Shown: piece by piece, positions 40,333 to 52,255 of the stretch
How the letters are laid out: each line of letters opens with the position of its first letter
Numbering within the stretch: position 1 is the stretch's first letter
NCBI GenBank assembly: GCA_032718475.1
Contig: JAUCBJ010006537.1
Location: 1-64,000, forward strand
Length of the DNA stretch: 64,000 nt
Origin: Nemertoderma westbladi
Taxonomy: Eukaryota > Xenacoelomorpha > Nemertodermatida > Nemertodermatidae
Direction: 5' to 3'
The notes under the pieces: model-generated
The model's database searches: none
Seen by the model: only the letters and a program-made list of their open reading frames with translations
Told to the model about the DNA's origin: nothing
Translations under genes and position numbers: made by a program

Positions 40333-40820
40333 TATCACTGGCTGGAGTCTATATTGAGCCCCAGGCAGCAGATAGAACTACTCGCAGCGTCATGTGGTAA
40401 TATAAGCAAAACATAACAATAACAGGCTGTATATAATACGATATATAACTGCGACAGCACTGGTTGACTGTTCTACACTGCAGTATGAGCAATGCTGCAA
40501 TGAGGACTGAGCAAATCAGTATGTAACCACAACTGGTACTACAGTATATGGGGTGAGCCGGTAGTGCTATATGGGGAGTTCAGTTATTCCTACACCATCC
40601 TTATGTGACTATTCATAAGAAATGTGTGAACAATCTATGCAGCCTATTTGTACCATGTTGCATGCCCTGTATAAAACTATATTATTAGTACCATCACGGC
40701 GACGTATCTTCCCTCCTCTATCAATGGCTCCAACAAGCGTTTATCCCATATCACTTGCTGGACTGAAGTTACAGCGGGGTTAAATGGGAAACATATAAGG
40801 AAAGCTATGGTGGGTGGTGT

Positions 40821-41010
40821 TAAACCACCTTGGTGTAGTGGTTTAATCCATTGTCTTGAATTCATTCGCACATCTGACACCCGAGTTTTGGGTTCGGGCC
40901 CCACATGGGGAGTATTTGTATCAGAATGAATCCTTGATAGAGGCCTTCTAAATGGTCTCTAAATGAGTGCCAGTTTCTTCTGGGGAGTTATAGTTTTGCA
41001 CCGGCAATAA
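40821..41010 (+). mobile_element. tRNA-derived SINE-like sequence
   Basis: TTGGTGTAGTGGTTTAA (A-box-like, 40830) and GGGTTCGGGCCCC (B-box-like, 40890) have tRNA spacing, but the cloverleaf does not close. An unrelated tail follows. Confidence 0.55.
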
Positions 41011-41282
41011 GTCATCAGACTTCGTGTGTGGTGAACCAATTTTTCTGTGAATTTTTCGGCGTTTTTGTAATATTGAATTTGAATCTGGAACTCATAATTT
41101 GAACTAATATTATTTGAAAAATCTGGCCCATTACATCGTTAAGAGAGGCTGACTCTGTAGCTATATTGACTTACAGCGTTTTCTGTATAAATCACAACCT
41201 TTTGCGTATCTTTCGTTAACACGTCCATGATTAAGTGGATCACCTTGGCATTCGCACTGCAATAAAATAAGAAACAAATTAA

Positions 41283-42007
41283 GGGGGGGGGGGGGGGGGG
41301 GGGGGTACACCATTTTCGGACAACTCTTCGATTTATCACTCTCAGCGTTTCAAAATTGTTTGATTTTGGCTAAAATTTGGCATATAGGTGCTTAAGATGC
41401 TATTCTACATGACAAGTCAGAAAATTTTTTTTTTTCGCTATTTAATATTAGTTAATACTAGTTAACAACAAAAAAAACTTGGTTGCGCTTAAAACCCTAA
41501 GGCTTTTACAGTTTTGAACCTAATCACATTAAAGTTTTTTATAAGATAGATCAAAGATGGGGCAACATAACTATCAGGCGAAATTTTGTTAAAATAATTC
41601 TGCACCGCTAGGTGGCGCTGCAAATTTATGCAAACTTTTAGGTTTTTTATAAATAGTATTAAATTTTATTAACAAAAAATTTCAAAAAGTTGCCTGATAC
41701 TTTTATGCAGGGTGACTATCTAGACACCCACAGGAAGTTTCAGACTAATTACTCAAACGTTGTAGAAGTAGTAGGGTTTTGAAGTTGACAATTTCATGAA
41801 AAAAATATTTGGAGATAATCGACCTTTCATTATACATAGTAATAGTAATTTCAATAGGATTCCCTAAATGGAAATTTTTATAACTTGAAAACTAAAAGAG
41901 CTATTAAATAGCGGTTTTCAGATTTGGAAACACTATTCAATGGTGCATTACAATAGACCATTAAAAAAATTTCGACATATTTTGGACCAAAATGGTGTAC
42001 CCCCCCC
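41283..42007. mobile_element. TTAA-flanked MITE, piggyBac-type duplication
   Basis: TTAA at 41279-41282 and 42008-42011 flanks an 18-bp inverted repeat, G7-TACACCATTTT. The right end keeps C7 (42001-42007), while the left G run has grown to 23 (41283-41305). The interior is AT-rich without ORF. TTAA duplication is the hallmark of piggyBac-family transposition. Confidence 0.8.
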
Positions 42008-42011
42008 TTAA

Positions 42012-42395
42012 GGGGCCAATTTACAGATTATATAAGTCCTTGGAAGTAAAGGAACACTGTCATTGGCTTCGTCACTCATGCATTTACAAATTTGTGTACC
42101 TCCCGCAGAGATCCGTTTCGTCACTTTCATCACTGACTAGTAAGTCATATATGTTGAAGATCAAAATAAAATAAAAAATAACAACAGTATTGCCAAATTC
42201 ATGGTATAGCTGGCACAAATAACATAACATAATATAGCCGCACAAAACAAATAAAGAGTTTCGCTTTCACACTGGGTGTTTCAAAGCAGACCAGTAGTAG
42301 TCTTGGTCGAGCGAAATCTGAGCTTAGTTACTGAGAGTACAAACAAGATAATGGTCAGTTTGAAAAGGCCGCGCTGTGAGGCCGTGGGAGTCACG
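42012..42395. other. Unassigned AT-rich sequence
   Basis: No coding or repeat signal recognised. Confidence 0.4.
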
Positions 42396-42895
42396 GCATA
42401 GTTCACATAACTCTTGGTCTGGGATTATGACAACTGCTGGGGCCTATGTGGGGATACAGCATTCTTTTGAAACACCTGTGTTCTAGCCGAAAACAGTTTA
42501 ATAGTAAAAATGAAATCAGGTTCATTTCCTGAAATTTGATTGAGATGGTTGCTATACACCCAAGGCGCACTTTAGCTGAGAGGCAAAGAGGAATTGAAGT
42601 TCCCAAGGATTACATGATGTACCCCGTCAGCCGCATTCAGACCGCATCCTATGACCTTGGATGCCGACTACAGAAAGATGGATGGATCCAATGGTAAATG
42701 CTGTTAGTTCCCTTTGCTGCTGCAGAGCCGTATTGATGGTCATGGTGTTTAGTGAGGCAAGTTTATTCACCAATCGATGTCAGGGCGGCCTCCATGGTAT
42801 GCTGGCCCACTGGGGAAAGAGCTTTAGCCTGGGTCTCTCCTCCCTGACCTTTGCCTTATGGCCTTCGTCATAGAGGGTTTTGGCCAAGCAGGTGA
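42396..42895 (-). pseudogene. LINE endonuclease fragment, related to the 50574 element
   Basis: Minus-strand pieces read KLASLNTMTI, ELTAFTIGSIHLSVVGIQGH, LGNFNSSLPLS and APWVYSNHLNQ. They match the endonuclease start and Gly-Asp-Phe-Asn block of the LINE at 51260-51830 (the Asp is Asn here). It is strongly diverged with stops. Confidence 0.65.
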
Positions 42896-43095
42896 TCAAC
42901 AGAAATGGTTAAGCTATTATTACCATGCTTTTTCACTCTTTAATAATATTATATTCATAGTTGCCGCTTTTATCAAACTCCTTTGTGTGTGTTATGGTTA
43001 AAATAATGATGATGTAAAATTTTGAAATAAAGGAGTGGTTATGAACAGCCATTATTTTACTGATACAAAACATTTATATTTTAATAAAAGGTCAT

Positions 43096-43330
43096 TTATT
43101 GAATATAATCAGGAACTCTACTAACAGGGAATGGATCTGGAAAGACAGTTAAGTTTCTGTTTATATCCATAGGCAGGTTGTAGTGACCCGGAGCCAGGTA
43201 GTCAAATTTGTCAGAGTAAACAATCAAATCGTGCTGATCTGAAGATAAATTCTCGTAGTATTCCGAATTCAATTGGCATTGGGGAAACTCCTTCTTTCTT
43301 TGGACGTTTATTGAACGACATTCTGGGTGG
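43096..43330 (-). CDS. Candidate terminal exon, tyrosine-rich protein tail
   Basis: On the minus strand an acceptor (GTTTTGCATCTAG) is followed by 77 open codons and TAA at 43098-43096; AATAAA overlaps the stop codon. The peptide includes HPECRSINVQRKKEF, SEYYENLSSDQHD, VYSDKFDYLAPGHYN and SRVPDYIQ. It has no repeat-like bias and reads like host protein. Six or more Tyr residues lie in short signalling-type contexts (YENL, YLAP, YNLP), which would suit the cytoplasmic end of a receptor; that role is inference. I do not recognise a family. A second possible acceptor is 8 bp further in (CCACCCAG). Confidence 0.5.
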
Positions 43331-43537
43331 CTAGATGCAAAACAACTCCCTTTAACTCTATTATGATAACTTTACTAATATTATCACTAAGACCCCATGA
43401 AAACTAGCCATTCCTCATTGAAATACCATTATTAGTGAATATAGCAAATCATAGTGAATTATTTATAACATATACAACATATTGTATATATATTGTATTA
43501 TTCCATTAAATTGAATTGTGTAATTGACAGATAGGGA

Positions 43538-43539
<2 letters not shown>

Positions 43540-43569
<30 letters not shown>
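43540..43569 (+). repeat. 30-nt G run
   Basis: This is the longest of twelve G runs of 13-30 nt on this strand. Confidence 0.95.
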
Positions 43570-43570
<1 letters not shown>

Positions 43571-43625
43571 GTTACAGGACTCCATCGTGTAGGAAGCGTT
43601 TCCATCTTTGACACAAATTCCAAGA

Positions 43626-43670
43626 CGCTCTACTTTCTACAAAGTCGAGGACCTTGTAGAAAGTAGAGCG
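43626..43670. repeat. Perfect 17-bp inverted repeat, 11-nt loop
   Basis: Arms at 43626-43642 and 43654-43670 start CGCTCTACTTTCTACAA. No gene flanks it closely enough to assign a role. Confidence 0.85.
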
Positions 43671-43983
43671 GTACAATTTGAATTTCTTTATATATTTATT
43701 ATTATTGTATATTTATAGGTCCAGACACAGGTGAGCAAGGTGAGTAAGAGTTCGTAATATGTACATAATTTTACTTAAAATTTTTGCTGGTCTCAACAAC
43801 ATCACATAATTTATGATCATCGTTACTTTCTGTTAGTTGATATTACTACTACTATAATCGACCTGCTGCATTGTAGGTTGATTTATGAATGCTATGCCAG
43901 CTTTTCGATAATATGGGGCCATCACAATTTCCTATCCCCCATGACTTTTGTGAGATTATCCACATCTTCAAGACCAGTGTCCT

Positions 43984-44580
43984 TTATGTCATGGTCTGTC
44001 TGTCTGCATATTTTCTTAACAGGGGGCTGCCAAAGCACAAGATTGTGCACAGGCTGGCTTTTAAGGGGGAATGTCCTGCAAAGAGTAGGTGGCTTTGTTC
44101 AAGTGTCAAGCTTAGGGGAACCAATGAGACACCTCCAATGTTATATAGTGTCTGGTTGGAGATGTGTGCATTGTACTTGACACAATGAACCCGGCGCATC
44201 ATTATTGTGAATGTGCCATCCAGAGATTTGGTGTCCTCAGCAGTTAGAGCCCAGCATGGACTCCCGTAGAGGAGTACTGGAACTACTGCTGCTATAAATA
44301 ATCGGACCTTAAGTTTCCGATTATTTCTCGGTGACTTCCAAATCCTGGAAAGCTTATTCAAGGCTGCCCATGCCTTTCCCTTGTGTATTCGAAGGTCCTC
44401 ACCTGACTTCCGGATCCATGATCCCAGGTAACAGAAGTCGTCCACATGCTCAAGCATACCATCCTTTGAGTTTATGCTCATCCGCTCAGAGACTTGCTGA
44501 GGACTTTCAAAGTTAACTGTCAATATTTTGGACTTTTTGGAGTTAAAAAAGTCTAGAAACTGCCAGTTCTAATGAGCTGA
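43984..44580 (-). pseudogene. LINE reverse transcriptase C-terminal fragment
   Basis: The minus strand has FCYLGSWIRKSGEDLRIHKG, AWAALNKLSRIWKS and VVPVLLYGSPCWALTAEDTK, the region after the RT palm in RTE-like and related LINEs. The end is decayed. It is probably the same superfamily as 53683-56075, which is truncated just before this region. Confidence 0.75.
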
Positions 44581-44965
44581 GGAGCCGTTGGGCTCCCTCT
44601 AGTGATCTGAGAGTACTCCTACGCAGGGTTTTTTTCTAAATATGTTAGTGAAATTTATAAATAAAAATAGTGATTTCTAAATTTTTTTACTTTTGTTTAG
44701 AAATATTTCTAAAACTAAAACTTGAAAATAACAAATATAAACGTATAAATTCTACTTTACAGAGACTAAAATACAAACAACCTATGAATCATAATTTAAC
44801 ATTAGCTATATTGAAATTTGTTTGTTTGTTCATTCAACAAAATCGAACCCTTCAATCTCTAGATCTGATTCATCACCATCAGTTTCATTTGTACCAACGC
44901 CTATACTATCAAATGTACTCATTTGTTGTATTGTTTCTACGTAGATTGATATTTATAGCTGTTCG

Positions 44966-44988
44966 GCTGTGGCCCTTCGGGCCACAGC
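44966..44988. repeat. TTC-loop hairpin, left
   Basis: A 10-bp perfect stem (GCTGTGGCCC / GGGCCACAGC) with loop TTC. The same core followed by GCTTTCTA recurs at 46430. Confidence 0.8.
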
Positions 44989-45019
44989 TTTCTAGTGCAC
45001 GTGCAGATGATATATGAAT

Positions 45020-47800
45020 ATGTGTGGGAGATTTGAGAACTGCATACGGAACAGACACCATCATTAAATAAAACACCACCCCCATAAGAGATAACTGTCA
45101 AGTTTCAACTTTAGGCAGATTGTAATTAACAAAATTTCCAGAAAATGATCACTTTCAGGTCCACCCTCTACCTGCGGACTGGTGAAATGCAGACGGCGCT
45201 GCAGTTTGGTAAAGATGGAGTTTATTGTGAAGTAAAATGCCTGCCTTTCAAGTTTCAGCTTAAACAGATTGTAAATAACAAAATTGGTGTAGATGTTCTG
45301 TTCACATTCAGACATTTCACCCTCTAGCGGTAGACTGAAGAACTGTAGACGACTCTGGGACTCCGTAAAGATACAGAATATGCTGTAGTAGGTTACTAAC
45401 AAGTTTCAGCTCAAAAGGATTAAAAAGAACCAATTGTGATGAGGTGTTCACTAACAGACAATTCACCCTCTAGCGGCAGATGGGGGAACTGTATACAACT
45501 CTGCGACTCCATAAAGGTACAGCCTATGCTGTTGTAGATGCCTACCAAGTTTCAGTCTAAACCTTTGCAAATACAAAGTTGGAGAAGATGTTAACTTTCA
45601 GACATTTCACCCTCTAGCGGTAGACTGGGGAAGTGTATAGGACTCTGCAACTCCGTAAAGATACAGCCTATGATGTAGTAGATACCTGCCAAGTTTCAGC
45701 TCAAAAGGATTAAAAAGAACCAAATGGGATGAGGTTTTCACTATCAGACAATTCGCCCTCTAGCGGCTGACTGTGGAACTGTAGACGACTCTACTACTCC
45801 GCAAAGATATAACCTATGCTATAGTATATGCCTACCAAGTTTCAGTCTAAAAGGATTGTAAATAACAAAGTTGGAGAAGATGTTAACTTTCATACATTTA
45901 GCCCTCTAGCGGCAGACGCGGGTACTGTAGACAACTCTGCGCGACTCTGTAAAGATATAGCCTATGCTGTAGTAGATGCCTACCAAGTTCAGTCTAAACG
46001 GATTATAAATAACAAAGTTGGAGAAGATGTTAACTTTCAGACATTTCGCCCTCTAGTGGTAGACTGGGGAATTGTAGACGACTCTCCGACTCAGTAAAGA
46101 TACAGCCTATGCTGTACTAGATGCCTACCAAGTTTCAGTCTAAACAGATTGTAAATAACAAAGTTGGAGAAGATGTTAACTCTCAAACATTTAGCCCTCT
46201 AACGGTAGACTGGGGAACTGTTGACAACTCAGTGACTCCGGAAATATACAGCCTACGCTGCAGTATATAGCTACCAAGTTTCATCTCAAAAGCATTAAAA
46301 ACAACCCAATGAGATCAGGTTTTCACTATCGGACAATTCGCCCTCTTGCGGCAGACGGGGGAACTTCAGACGGCTCTGAATATTACGTTGCAACGAGTTA
46401 AGGCGAGACCTTTCTAACGAGCTATAGCAGTGGCCCTTCGGGCCACGGCTTTCTATTTCATAAGCCTATTCACCATTCCAAACATTAGATTAATTAATTA
46501 ACTTAACTTATCAAAACGTCACATGATTGAGTATTCTCTCAAACAAAAGGACTGAATCTGTTTTACTTTTCAAATATCTACATACTACGTACAACATAAG
46601 GCTTAGGTTGTATAAAGTAGATAAATAAGTATCATTTCCAAAGGATTACAAATAGTAAAAATATGGAAGAAGGTTTAAACTGCAGAACTGCAGGTGGTTA
46701 TCGTCCTCGTAAACACAACCTATAGTTTATTTAGTTTAGTAGGTCAGTACTTTTAGATCGCTGCCAAGAATAAACTCTAAAGAATTTAAATGGGGGGAGG
46801 ATTTCACTTTCAGACAATTCGTCCCCTAGTGGCGGACTGGAGAACTACAGACTGGTCAACGTCCTTCCCAAAGACGCAGCTTATGATGTAGTACAGTAGA
46901 CCTCTGCCAAGTATCAGCTTAAAAGCATTTTTAATAAATAAATGTGAGAATGTTTTCACTTTTCAGACATTTCGCACCCTCTAGCAGTATACTGGAGAAC
47001 TGCAGACTGGTTAGCATCCGCCCCAAACACACAGCCTATGGTGTAGTATACCTTTCCCAAGTATAAAAAAAAGCATTAGAAACAACGAAATGGGAGAAGG
47101 TTTTCATTTCAGACATTTCACCCTCTAGCGGCAGACTGAGGAATTGCAGATTGGTCAGAGTTCTCCACAAAAACGCAGTCTATGGTGTAGTAGACCTCTT
47201 CCCATTATCAGCCTAAAAGCATTATAAACAACGAAATGGTATAAGGTTTTCACTTTCAGATATTTCGCCTCCTAGCGGCCGAATGGAGAACTGCGGGTAG
47301 TTGGGCGTCCTCCACAGACACACACCATATGGTGTAATACACATCTGCCAAGTGTCAGCCTAAAAGCATTATTAATAACGAAATGGGATAAGGTTTTCAC
47401 TTTCAGACATTTGGCCCCCTAGCGGTAGACTGGAGAAATGCAGACTGATTCTAGCTCCACCCCAAACACGCTGTATGGTGTAGTAGACCTCTGCCAAGTA
47501 TCAGCAAAAAAGCATTATAAACAAAGAAATGTGATAAGGTTTTCACTTTCAGATATTTCTCCCCCTAGCGGCAGACTGGGGTATTGCAGATTGGTCAGCA
47601 TCCTCCAAAAACACACAGCCTATGGTGTAGTAGACCTCTGCCACGTATCAGCTAAAAGGCATTAATAATTACGAGATGGGAGAAGGTTTTGAGTTTCTGG
47701 CATTTCGCCCCCTAGCGGCAGACTGGAGAACTGCCGATTGATCAGTGTCTACCCAAACACACAGTCTATGGTCAGGAACGTTTCTGCAAAGTATCATTTA
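45020..47800. repeat. 145-bp satellite, main block
   Basis: There are about sixteen imperfect units of ~145 bp, each with CAGACATTTCGCCCTCTAGCGG-like core followed by a purine-rich part and CCTACCAAGTTTCAG or CTGCCAAGTATCAGC. There are two subfamilies: 45120-46390 (CCTCTAGCGG) and 46790-47760 (CCCCTAGCGG with ACACACAGCCTATGG). 46450-46600 is unrelated AT-rich spacer. Confidence 0.9.
46430..46446. repeat. TTC-loop hairpin, right
   Basis: A 7-bp perfect stem GTGGCCC / GGGCCAC with loop TTC, followed by a GCTTTCTA block like that after the left hairpin. Confidence 0.8.
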
Positions 47801-48073
47801 GAACAGATTGAGTCTGTTGGTGCAACCGCTTTTATAGAGTTTCCTGCTGGTTGACAAATTTGGCTGAAAATTGTTATGGAATAATAGCCCAATTTGACCA
47901 CAAATACGCATTCACGCATAAATGATGCATAAAATTAGCCTCAATATAATGACGTTTCACGTCCATGTGCTCGGGGCAGTCTGCATCACGTAGATATTAT
48001 ATTATTATTTATTACACAAAAATATGGTAATTGCTGTTATAAGCCACAAGTGTTAAAATTGTTAAGATCATAT

Positions 48074-49690
48074 TTAATAATAAAAATATACCAATAAATA
48101 TAAATTAAAAGTTATGTGCGATGCCTTATGTGCAAGTGTGAAGGTGGTGGTTCGCCAGCTGGTTGAGGGATTTCGAGTTGCGGTGGCACATAAGTATATG
48201 ATATAATGGTGCCGGCTGTCCGCACAGCTCACAAACGCATTCGCTACTCGGTAGTGGAATGTTCTAGAACTACAAACTAGGTGGTGATACCCATGGATTG
48301 AGAGTCTAGTGATGACATGGCGGTTCCGTTGGTTTGATCTTGTCCACCTCCTATCCGTGAAAGCCAATGCCGTCCAGAAATCCGAGTTAATTTCTTGCTG
48401 TTTATTATGGATACACAACATGTACTTTTGATATTCCGTCGTGTGCGTAAGATTCAACCTTTTGGCGATTTCGACTACGAAGTGGTCTTCCACGCATAAT
48501 GCTAATACCAGTCTGTTTTGTGAATTTTTGTGCACCCCGATAGTTTTCTTTAGATATGTGGATTTGATTTTGTCCAGTGAGTGGAGGTTAGTTGCCGAGA
48601 GAAAGGGCCAGATTTCGCGCAGTCCATATGTAACAACCGGGTGAACTTTAAGTCGAATTAATGCTAATGAAGTTTCCAGTGAGAGCAGTTGAGAGTTCTT
48701 GATGGAGTGAGCCGCCTTTAGTGCCTTACATGTTACTTCGGTGATATGCTTTGTAAACGATAGTCTGGAAGGTGACCCCTAAATATTTGTATGAGTTAGA
48801 GATGGTTACTTGTTTACCATTGTAGGTGAACTTATCCGTCGTGCTGAGTCGGCCACCACGCCGGAATTTCATTACGGCGGTTTTCTTTAAATTAACCTCC
48901 ATTCCACTATAATAATAATAATAATAATAATATATATTTATTTATATAGCGCCAAATTTACATAATATACGTACTCTAAGGCGCTGAATTATCCGCAGCC
49001 CATGCTGCTGTGGCATCTAATCCTGCTTGTACTACTTCTCGCGAATCGCCGTAGAACACCAGATCATCCGCAAATAATAATATAATAATTTCTCCTACAA
49101 ACTGAGCGAATCTTTTGATATAATCCACAATGTCAAAGATGAACAATATAAATAGGAATGGGCTCAGACTATCGCCTTGTAGCATACCGCGAGTTTGTTT
49201 GATTATCCTCGATTTCCGGAGGCCGTCAAATATTTGTATGTAGTTCATATCATTGATTGCCGATATTATTCTCAATAGTTTCCCTTTGATTTTGAACGAA
49301 TTTGCAAGCTTGTCCAACAGTTTCGATCGTGGGATTGAATCGAAGGAATAGTAGCGAAATACCTATATAATTGTCTGGATCGGTACGGGTGCCCTTTCCT
49401 TTATATAGGACTTTTGTAATGCTCGACTTCCAGCATTTGACTAGAGAACCGCTGTTTAAACAGATGTTGAACAAGGTCGTCCATAGTAGTAAAACGATCA
49501 GAAGGAAGCCTTTAGAATTTCGTATGGGCCTGTCTGGCCCACCCGATTTTCAGGCTGGTTTACTTTTAAATTCTGCTGCGACTTCTGCCTCTGAGAACGG
49601 CTCCATATCGTCATTGACGTCGTCGCCTTGTGGTTCATCACGTAGATGCGCATGAAAAAAGTAGTGTAATAGTCGATACCCAATGTGTAG
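48074..49690 (-). mobile_element. LINE fragment inserted in the 145-bp satellite
   Basis: On the minus strand it has KVLYKGKGTRTDPDNYIGIS, RGMLQGDSLSPFLFILF, LLFADDLVFYGD, then KTAVMKFRRGGRLSTTDKF and a C-terminal VITRLSIHGYHHLVC. It has the same order and family as 35816-37290. An AAT microsatellite (48907-48935) interrupts it. Satellite units resume at about 49860, so the LINE split an existing array. Confidence 0.8.
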
Positions 49691-49859
49691 AGTGACAGAA
49701 TGAACTGCTAGGCCTACTGCACTGCCTACTAATAAATAAATTAATTAATTAACTTAACAAAACTTTACATAAGACTAACTGACTGATCCCGTTTTAGTTG
49801 CAGCTACATACAATAATAAACATAAGCATAATAAACCTAATAACATAATAAATATACTT

Positions 49860-50570
49860 TATGTTGTAGTAGATACCTACCAAGTGACACCTCCAATGGA
49901 TTACAAATAATAAAATGGGAAAAGGTTTAAACTGTGTGTGATATTTTCTGGTTAGTGGGAAACTGCATAACTGCAGAGTAGTGGTTAGCGTCCTCGCAAA
50001 CATAACCTATAGTGAAGTAGGTCACTGCAGGAACTCTATCATATTAAAATGGAAGGTTTTAATTTCAGACATTTCGCCCCCTAGTGGCAGACTGCATAAT
50101 TCTACACTGGTTAGCGTCCTCCCCAAACACGAAGACAATGGTGTAGTAGTCCTCTGCCAAGTGCCAAGTATCAGCAAAAAAGCATTCATAAACAACAAAA
50201 TTGTAGGTTTCCTCTTTCAGACATTTCATCCCCTAATAGCGGTAGACTGAGGAACTGTAGACGACTCTGCGAATCCGTAAAGATACAGCCTATGCTGTAG
50301 TTAATGCCTACGAAGTTTCAGTGCAAACTGATTTTAAATAACATGTTGAAGAATATGTTCACTTCCAGACATTTTGCCCTCTAGCGGTAGACTGGAGAAT
50401 TGTAGAAGACACTGCGACCCCGTAAAGATACAGCCTATGGTGTAGTAGATAGCTACACTACCAAAGCATTAAAAACAACCAAATGAGATCATGTTTTCAC
50501 TATCGGACAATTCGCCCTCTAGCGGCGGACGGTGGAACTTCAGACGGCTCTGAGTATTACGTCGGTCAGG
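49860..50570. repeat. 145-bp satellite, second block
   Basis: About five units belong to both subfamilies seen at 45020-47800. Confidence 0.85.
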
Positions 50571-50573
50571 TCA

Positions 50574-52250
50574 GGTATTCTAGGTCATTGATCAAGAAAA
50601 CTTGCCACCTCCATGCAGCATAAAGGAGGTACCACCTGTAGCTGCATAGACCCTCTTACTAGTGCAAATCTGGTCCTGTAACAAGGACCCCTATCATTCT
50701 GGGATAAGGACCCATATACTTGGCTGCAGGGGTATATGGCCTGGCCAGGCAGATGGTGATCTACCAATGGCTGGTCAGGAGTAGAGTGTTCTCATGTCCA
50801 CTCTGAGTACACTTCACTGCGACCTGCACCTGGCAGCAGGGGTACATGACCCAGCAGATGAGCTGCACAGCCAATGGTGGGTCATTTGCGCCAGAGTAGA
50901 TATGAGTGATGGGCCTCATATCTGACTCCACTGCGACACCCACCCTGTGGAACGGCAAACCAGGGTGTGGTATTTGCCCCGAGAGCTGACTCGGCAAAAA
51001 AGCACCCCCAACCCCCCACTATGGATTACATTAGTAATTTACCGGACACAATCGGCCTCACAGGCGTCAGTTATCTCCTGACCGGCTGCCTGTCTCACCC
51101 CCTACTGGAGAGAGAGAAGCCAACAATTCTTTGAGTCCCTTTCCTGATGACCTTTCTGGCCCAAACCCTGGGTCACCAGGGAAGCCAGATTGTGAGGGGG
51201 AGAGGGATTCTGGAGTTGGAGGCTACTCTCATGTTCCACCCCGACCAACAAAGCCATTGGTGAATCTGAGGCAAGTCATGAATCTGAGGCAAGTCACTAG
51301 ACTAGCCTCAGTAAACACCCTAACACTCGGGTCCCCAATGCGACAAGGTGAGCTGACTGCCTTGGCAGATAAGCTTTCTCTTAGCGCAGTGGGTGTTCAA
51401 GAGCACCGAATGCAGACTGGTTCTGAGTAAGGACATGGGGGGTGGTTGGCGACTTGCGCTTGCATCAGCATATGATAATGGCAATGGTGGTATTGGTCTA
51501 TTGATGAATCCAACTGCACATGCAGCATTGGACAAAATAGACCAAATCTCTAACCGCATCATCCGTTGCCACTTCTCATGTTCTGGAAGACTGGCTAAGA
51601 AGTTTCCCAAGGTGGTTCTGATTGTGTGCTACTCTCCAACTAGTGTAGCCCCTGTAGAGGAGGTGGAATATTTCTACCACAATCTAGAAGTAGCTACTGA
51701 TGGAGTGGATCAGCATGCATTCTTAACATTCCTGGGAGACTTTAACGCAAGTCTGCATCAATCACCTACATCGCCCTGGGTCTATAGCAATAGTGTCAAC
51801 CGAAATTCCGTCTATCTTCAGGATTTTATCTCTGGAAATGGATTGATTTCGGCTGGAACCAAGTTCAAGAAGCGAACTGGAAAGCTATGGACTCATAGTG
51901 GACCCAGTGGTCACAAGTCCCAGATAGACCATATTCTGTCTCGTAGGAAGTACAGGAGTTCTATACAAGACTGTAATGCATTTACACTTCGACCCTTCTC
52001 CCGTGATCACCGCCTTATTGTGGCCAAGGTAAGACTTAGTCTGCGTGTTAGTAGAACAACGAAATCTGCCTTGCCGCGGCATGACTGGTCCTCTCTGTTG
52101 CAACAGCCAAGTGTGAGATCCAGCTTCACACTACAGCTGAGCAACAGGTATGAGGTTCTTGCCTCTGAGGCGGCAGATCACTGTGGGGGCTATACTGCCT
52201 TCACAGAAGCAGTTAAGTTAGCAGCTGCAGAAGCAGTTCCTGTATACCCT
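50574..52250 (+). mobile_element. LINE 5' region with endonuclease, copy 1
   Basis: A 5' noncoding part up to about 51000 is followed by coding for ASVNTLTLGSPMRQGELTAL and AVGVQEHRMQ, then (frame change near 51430) FLTFLGDFNASL and FSRDHRLIVAKV. These are the metal-binding and catalytic blocks of the AP-type endonuclease that nicks target DNA. 51393-52298 is open. Copy 2 at 53683-56075 is inverted and about 95 percent identical over 51480-51740 by eye. The RT is not here; sequence switches at about 52250. Confidence 0.85.
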
Positions 52251-52255
52251 CAAAA

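Larger units (their letters stand above)
38299..40594 (-). mobile_element. Small Gypsy-like element with gag only
   Basis: CCATC flanks both ends (38294-38298 and 40595-40599). The right LTR is 40393-40594 (202 bp); the left LTR begins at 38299 and shares its first ~30 bp and the GCTGTATATAAT block, after which it is disrupted by GC-rich repeats. Between them, on the minus strand, is a gag gene with zinc knuckles. No polymerase sequence is present. Confidence 0.75.
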
